From Emiliania huxleyi CCMP1516 (lineage: Eukaryota > Haptophyta > Isochrysidales > Noelaerhabdaceae): DNA of 64,000 bases. The DNA lies in assembly GCF_000372725.1 (NCBI RefSeq), contig NW_005200784.1:904362-968361 (forward strand), in the 5' to 3' direction. A program made the translations under genes and the position numbers. Below the pieces are notes generated by a model, which saw nothing but the letters and a program-made list of their open reading frames with translations, did not search any database and was not told the origin of the DNA. Positions 62,665 through 64,000 of the stretch are shown here, in pieces (the stretch's first letter is position 1; the number at the start of each line of letters is the position of its first letter).

Positions 62665-63735
62665 GCAGCCCCGCAGGCTCGGGTCGCTGCAACCTCGAGT
62701 CGGGTTGGAGCGGATGGGCGGCGCGGGGGCCAGCGTCGGCGGCGCCGCCCCGCCGCCGCCTCGACTCCTCCTCCTCCTCCGTCGCTGTCTACATCTTTCG
62801 ACGGCATGCGCCGCCTCGCAGGGCGCGTCCAGAGCAGCTCGGGCGGCGCTGCTGCGGCGGGGGCGGATGGCGCGGTCGCCGCGCCGCTCATCGGTGAGCC
62901 GGCGCTCCCGCGCGGCGCTCCGGTGGCCGGCGGCGTGTTTCGCCGCTGCGGAGGGCGTTGTCGTCGCGAGGGGCGGGCCCACGGCGGCGGAGGCGCTGCG
63001 CTGACGGCCGCTGACGGCGGCGGTGAGGGCCCAAGCGCCGGCCGAAGAAGCGTTGCCGCGATTGCCGTGGCGTGCCGCCTGGCGGGCCCGGCGAGCGGTC
63101 CCCGCCGGTCGGGGCTGCCAGCGCTGCACGGTGCGAGCCGCAACTCCCGCCCCCCGCCACCTCTCGCCCCTCCCCCAGCCCTCTCCCTCGGCCCCGCCTC
63201 TCGCCCCGCCCGGGACTCTCCCCACGCCGCCTCTCCGCCACCCGCCAGCCATCCCCGCCCCCGCCACCTCGGCCCTAGCGCACACGCACCCGCACGCGTC
63301 CCTGCCGCAGACTGGCGCGGCGACAAGGCGATCGAGGCCGAGCATATGCGCTGGAGGCGACGGCCTCGACTTGCGCGCGATCGGCGCCTCGCTCCTCTCG
63401 GCTCGGCAACGATACGCGGCGCGCCAGCGTCGGCCCGCTCAAGGCTGCCCCGCACACACCCCTCTCGCCGTCGCCTCCTCCCTCCTTCCCCCACCCTCCC
63501 CCTCCGCCCCCCTCCCCCTCTCCCGCGGGGCGCGGCGCCCCCCCTCATCCCGCAGCCCTCGCGCCCCTCTCCTCTCCGCGCGGTCACCGTCACCGCCACC
63601 GTCACCGTCACCGTCTCACCGTCTCGCCTCTCCCCCTGCCCCTCTCGCCGCAGGCCGCTGCACGGCGCTCGCCAGCGGCGCCGCGACGCGAGCGCTCTCG
63701 CCCCTCCCCCCCCTCCACCACCGCTAGGGCCGACG
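62665..63735 (+). other. Possible small exons of an unresolved gene
   Basis: Plus-strand segments look more protein-like than their surroundings: RRLAGRVQSSSGGAAAAGAD and GAVAAPLIGEPALPRGAPVA around 62,810-62,935, and ICAGGDGLDLRAIGASLLSA around 63,345-63,405. They are separated by pyrimidine-rich stretches ending in CAG. I cannot assemble a consistent model, and minus-strand frames are also open because of GC bias, so this is only a candidate. Confidence 0.25.
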
Positions 63736-63762
63736 GACGCCCCGCGCCTGCGTCCATCCCCC

Positions 63763-63790
63763 GCCGCCATGAGCCGAGGCTCATGGCGGC
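63763..63790. repeat. Perfect 13-bp palindrome
   Basis: GCCGCCATGAGCC and GGCTCATGGCGGC face each other with a 2-base loop. It includes a Kozak-like GCCGCCATG on both strands. The final 200 bases of the window contain nothing else I recognise. Confidence 0.6.
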
Positions 63791-64000
63791 GCCTCGAGAG
63801 AGCCGCCGCGCGGCGCGGTCGCCGGTCCGGCGCAGAGACCGGGCGCCGGTCTCCGGAGCCGGGGGGCCGCCGTGGGGCGAGGAGGGCGGAGGGGCGCGGC
63901 GGGGCCCGCCCAGCGGTGGGAGGGGCCGCGGCGGGGGCGTCCCGGTCCCGTGCACCGAGGCGGGGCGGCGGGGTGTGGTGCGGCGAGGTCGGTGTGCCGT

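Noticed and set aside
62346-63770. 474-codon minus-strand frame
   Set aside because: Arg/Gly/Ala low complexity across the tandem duplication with no domain; most likely a GC-driven open frame.

Overview
The window is very GC-rich eukaryotic nuclear DNA with split genes. Introns are short (about 60-175 nt) and many use a GC-AG rather than GT-AG boundary. Ala/Arg/Gly/Pro-biased proteins, plastid-type metabolism (arginine biosynthesis), a Fea1-like iron-assimilation module, proline-rich cell-surface proteins and LIM/CH, TELO2, RUS and DPH1 genes together suggest a unicellular alga, most likely a haptophyte. The lineage is an inference from composition and gene content, not a proven identification. 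One 100-base run of N (18,901-19,000) is an assembly gap.

Layout. 1-5,031: the end of an unrecognised gene, an 899-bp hAT-like MITE, and a coiled-coil protein gene. 5,563-17,638 (minus): one very large gene, previously separable into four reading frames, that I join through two GC-AG introns and one short intron or frameshift. It encodes a ~3,940-residue surface receptor: N-terminal hydrophobic segments, Fea1-like domain, several LamG-like domains, CUB domain, beta-helix repeats, GCC2/GCC3 Cys-rich repeats, a multi-pass membrane region and two cytoplasmic TIR-like domains. 18,558-21,791 (minus): a polyglutamine membrane protein broken by the gap. 22-28 kb: repeat-family copies, an Ala-rich protein and a type I membrane protein. 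28.1-31.3 kb (minus): TELO2-like gene. 31.3-35.3 kb: a block of non-autonomous transposons. 35.3-42.5 kb: argC, a RUS/DUF647 gene, a repeat-family ORF, and a DPH1-GNAT fusion. 42.8-59.5 kb: two duplicated cassettes. A LIM-CH gene occurs twice (42,866 and 50,429). A CUB-transmembrane-ADP-ribosyltransferase receptor occurs once intact (46,528-48,918) and once as a wrecked copy (56,668-59,485) split by a transposon that itself carries a second transposon. Between them are a long palindromic hairpin-array element and a CEP295-like candidate gene. 59.6-61.0 kb: a GT4 glycosyltransferase. 61-64 kb: a tandem duplication and unresolved small exons.

Most notable idea: two cell-surface receptors in this window share an extracellular CUB plus proline-rich design but carry different cytoplasmic domains of NAD+-using families, TIR in one and an R-S-ExE ADP-ribosyltransferase fold in the other. 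This looks like a modular family of NAD+-linked algal surface receptors. Other strong signals are the hairpin-array transposon with a 9-bp target duplication, a hairpin conserved by compensatory changes in three repeat copies, and introns whose splice sites sit in direct repeats.
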